From contig CAZYTO010000136.1 in NCBI GenBank assembly GCA_964650405.1, positions 1 through 14,996 on the forward strand: a DNA stretch of 14,996 nt, read 5' to 3'. Of the stretch, positions 13,823 through 14,996 are shown in pieces. The DNA comes from CAZYTO01 sp964650405 (GTDB lineage: Bacteria > Acidobacteriota > Thermoanaerobaculia > Gp7-AA8). A program made the position numbers and the translations under genes. Numbering within the stretch: the first letter of the stretch is position 1; each line of letters begins with the position of its first letter. The notes under the pieces are model-generated. The model was not told where the DNA came from and did not search any database. It saw only the letters and a list, made by a program, of their open reading frames with translations.

Positions 13823-13852
13823 CCCGCTCGCCGCTCGCCGGCACCCGCTCGC
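13823..13852 (+). repeat. GCTCGCC heptad repeat upstream of the acetyltransferase gene
   Basis: CGCTCGCCGCTCGCCG (13825-13840) is followed by degenerate units (GCACCC, GCTCGCG). The same 16-mer occurs again at 14434-14449, and its exact reverse complement at 14351-14366. The copies at 13825 and 14351 therefore flank the acetyltransferase gene in opposite orientation. Confidence 0.75.
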
Positions 13853-13866
13853 GCCTCCGGCATGGT

Positions 13867-13874
13867 GATAAGCT
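13867..13874 (+). promoter_or_regulatory. -10-like box GATAAGCT before the acetyltransferase gene
   Basis: GATAAGCT differs by one base from the GATAAACT boxes at 1361 and 1499 and ends 11 bases before the ATG at 13886, the same spacing as for the GHL10 gene. No Shine-Dalgarno sequence was seen in the spacer. Confidence 0.5.
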
Positions 13875-13885
13875 CGCCCCATCCC

Positions 13886-14335
13886 ATGACTGACGAAGAA
13901 ATTCAGATCACTCCGGCGACGGCCGACGATCTGCCGCGGATCAAAGAGCTTCTCGTTGCCAGCGGTCTCCCCGTGGACGGGGTGGACGATCACTGGCGTA
14001 CGTTCGTGGTGGCGCGGGCAGGGGAGAGGATCATCGGTTGCGGCGGGTCGGAGGCGTACCAGTTTGCGGCGCTCATCCGTTCGGTGGCCGTGGAGCCGGA
14101 GTACCGCAGCCATGGAATCGGACGCCGGCTGGTGCGGCAGCTCCTCGACCGGCTGGCCTCGCGCGGGCTGCGGGAGTTCTACCTCCTCACCACCACCGCC
14201 GAGGGCTACTTCCGGAAGCGTGGATTCAAACCGATCGATCGCGACGAAGTGCATCCCCAGCTCCTCGGCTCGCGCGAGTTCCAGGGCGCGTGCCCCGACA
14301 CGGCGGTCTGCATGCGCCTGGTGATGCTGGCGTGA
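13886..14335 (+). CDS. arsN2: ArsN2-like GNAT acetyltransferase
   Basis: A 149-residue cytosolic acetyltransferase. The acetyl-CoA loop is R74-S-H-G-I-G-R80, preceded by the beta4 strand IRSVAVEPEY. The C-terminal half has the pattern that sets ArsN2-type proteins apart: YLLTTTAEGYFRKRGF (99-114), then RDEV (119-122) and EFQGACPDTAVCMRL (131-145). The early block ASGLPVDGVDDH (25-36) also fits. ArsN relatives are tied to arsenic resistance, but no arsR, arsC, arsB or arsM gene is in this window, so a role in arsenic detoxification is inference; another amine substrate is possible. ATG 13886 is chosen because GATAAGCT stands 11 bases before it and the GNAT fold begins at once; an earlier in-frame GTG at 13811 reads the repeat. 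Inverted 16-base repeats flank the gene. Confidence 0.82.
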   Translation: MTDEEIQITPATADDLPRIKELLVASGLPVDGVDDHWRTFVVARAGERIIGCGGSEAYQFAALIRSVAVEPEYRSHGIGRRLVRQLLDRLASRGLREFYLLTTTAEGYFRKRGFKPIDRDEVHPQLLGSREFQGACPDTAVCMRLVMLA

Positions 14336-14349
14336 CCGGCGGACGGGTA

Positions 14350-14450
14350 ACGGCGAGCGGCGAGCGGGGAGGGGCGCCATGAGCGGCGAGCACGACGCGT
14401 ATCCCGTGAAGAACCAGGACGACAAGGGAGATCCGCTCGCCGCTCGCCGT
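14350..14450. repeat. 17-18-pair inverted repeat of GGCGAGC heptads enclosing a start codon
   Basis: ACGGCGAGCGGCGAGCG (14350-14366) pairs perfectly with CGCTCGCCGCTCGCCGT (14434-14450), and one more G-C pair and a wobble extend the stem inward. The roughly 65-base loop holds GGGGAGGGG, the ATG at 14379 and about 17 codons of the amidohydrolase. The hairpin begins 14 bases after the stop of the acetyltransferase gene. Confidence 0.8.
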
Positions 14451-14996
14451 CCCCCGCTCCCCGTTTTCGACATCCACGTCCACGTGCAGCCGTGGTCCAT
14501 GCTGGCGCCGGAAGTCATCCCGCTCATCGACGACGCTTCGCACGCCGGTGTGCGCGACATCCTGGCGACGCCTGAAGACGTGCTGCGGTACCTCGACGCC
14601 GAGGGGGTCGAACGGATCTGCTGCATCAACTACGTCTCCCCCGACGTCATGGGGTTCACGCGCGAAGTCAACGATTGGGTGGCGGCGTTCACGAAGGCCC
14701 ATCGCGACCGGCTGCTGCCGGCCGGCTCGGTCAATCCGCTGCACGAGATGAACGTCCGCGACGAGATCTGCCGCGTGCTCGACCTCGGCATCCGGATGAT
14801 CAAGATCCATCCGCTGCACCAGCTCTTCGCGCCGAACGCCTATCGGGGCGAGCTGTGGCAACTGGCGGAGATCTACCGCGAGTGCGAGATTCGCGGCGTT
14901 CCGGTGATGTTCCATACCGGGACGTCGATCTTTCCGCGCGCCCGCAACGTCTTCGCCGATCCCATGCCGGTCGACGACGTGGCCATCGACTTCCCC
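14379..14996 (+). CDS. Amidohydrolase-2-type metal-dependent hydrolase, C-terminus truncated by window edge
   Basis: The frame is open from ATG 14379 to the window end (206 codons). PVFDIHVHVQPW carries the metal-binding HxH (H33, H35) at the first beta strand; IKIHPLHQLF (about 141-150) and VMFHTGTS (H179) are further strands of the TIM barrel typical of amidohydrolase-2 enzymes, which hydrolyse or decarboxylate small cyclic or amide substrates. The aspartate expected at the last strand lies beyond the window. Substrate is unknown. Residues 17-28 (GDPLAARRPPLP) before the barrel are encoded by the GCTCGCC repeat array, so the N-terminus is atypical. No other start codon is available between the repeat and FDIHVHV. 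GGGGAGGGG (14366-14374) lies four bases before the ATG and is itself part of the repeat. Confidence 0.85.
   Translation, partial: MSGEHDAYPVKNQDDKGDPLAARRPPLPVFDIHVHVQPWSMLAPEVIPLIDDASHAGVRDILATPEDVLRYLDAEGVERICCINYVSPDVMGFTREVNDWVAAFTKAHRDRLLPAGSVNPLHEMNVRDEICRVLDLGIRMIKIHPLHQLFAPNAYRGELWQLAEIYRECEIRGVPVMFHTGTSIFPRARNVFADPMPVDDVAIDFP

Noticed and set aside
13886..14335. An arsenic resistance operon
   Set aside because: Only the ArsN2-like acetyltransferase is present; no arsenate reductase, efflux, methylase or ArsR gene is in the window.

Overview
This is a GC-rich stretch of a bacterial chromosome carrying mostly housekeeping and signalling genes. The gene content points to Acidobacteriota or a similar soil/sediment lineage: a giant secreted BNR/VPS10-type repeat protein, a GHL10 glycosidase, a SIMPL-domain protein and an ArsN2-type acetyltransferase. 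That assignment is an inference from gene families and composition. No rRNA, tRNA, insertion sequence, CRISPR array or phage gene was seen.

Layout. 1-1349 (minus): secreted GHL10-family glycosidase, C-terminus cut by the window edge. 1514-3281 (plus): an overlapping chain of an RsuA/RluB-type pseudouridine synthase, a small lipoprotein, and an antitoxin/ParE-type toxin pair whose toxin carries two frameshifts. 3363-3872: unrecognised conserved-looking protein. 3999-6731: PAS4-GGDEF-EAL cyclic-di-GMP enzyme, followed by a small membrane/TPR-like protein (6761-7330). 7464-10559: large secreted protein with ten Asp-box motifs. 10560-10811: hairpin-rich gap with an intrinsic terminator and a candidate small RNA. 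10812-11605 (minus): two overlapping genes, a membrane protein and a Cys-rich lipoprotein. 11684-12106: single-domain response regulator. 12217-12447 (minus): 4Fe-4S ferredoxin. 12537-13259: SIMPL protein. 13372-13602: tiny, very polar protein. 13598-13792: remnant of a ribbon-helix-helix antitoxin. 13886-14335: ArsN2-like acetyltransferase. 14379-14996: amidohydrolase, cut by the window edge.

The most unusual signal lies between the genes. At least seven intergenic gaps carry short tandem repeats with a 7-base period (8 in one). Each locus has its own unit (GAGTGCC, GGGCGAA, GGCGAGC, AATCAGCG/ATCAGCG) and several are arranged as long inverted repeats. They occur between convergent, tandem and divergent genes, so they are not merely terminators. 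One array appears to supply the ribosome binding site and part of the coding sequence of the amidohydrolase gene.

A second theme is regulatory. Several genes have a -10-like box (GATAAACT, GATATATC, GTATATTT, GATAAGCT, GATAAT) ending only 6-11 bases before the start codon with no Shine-Dalgarno sequence, suggesting leaderless or near-leaderless mRNAs. Other genes (response regulator, SIMPL protein, small polar protein) have clear Shine-Dalgarno sites. A similar GATAGT box lies 6 bases before the candidate small RNA, whose loop CTCCTCC could pair with Shine-Dalgarno sequences.
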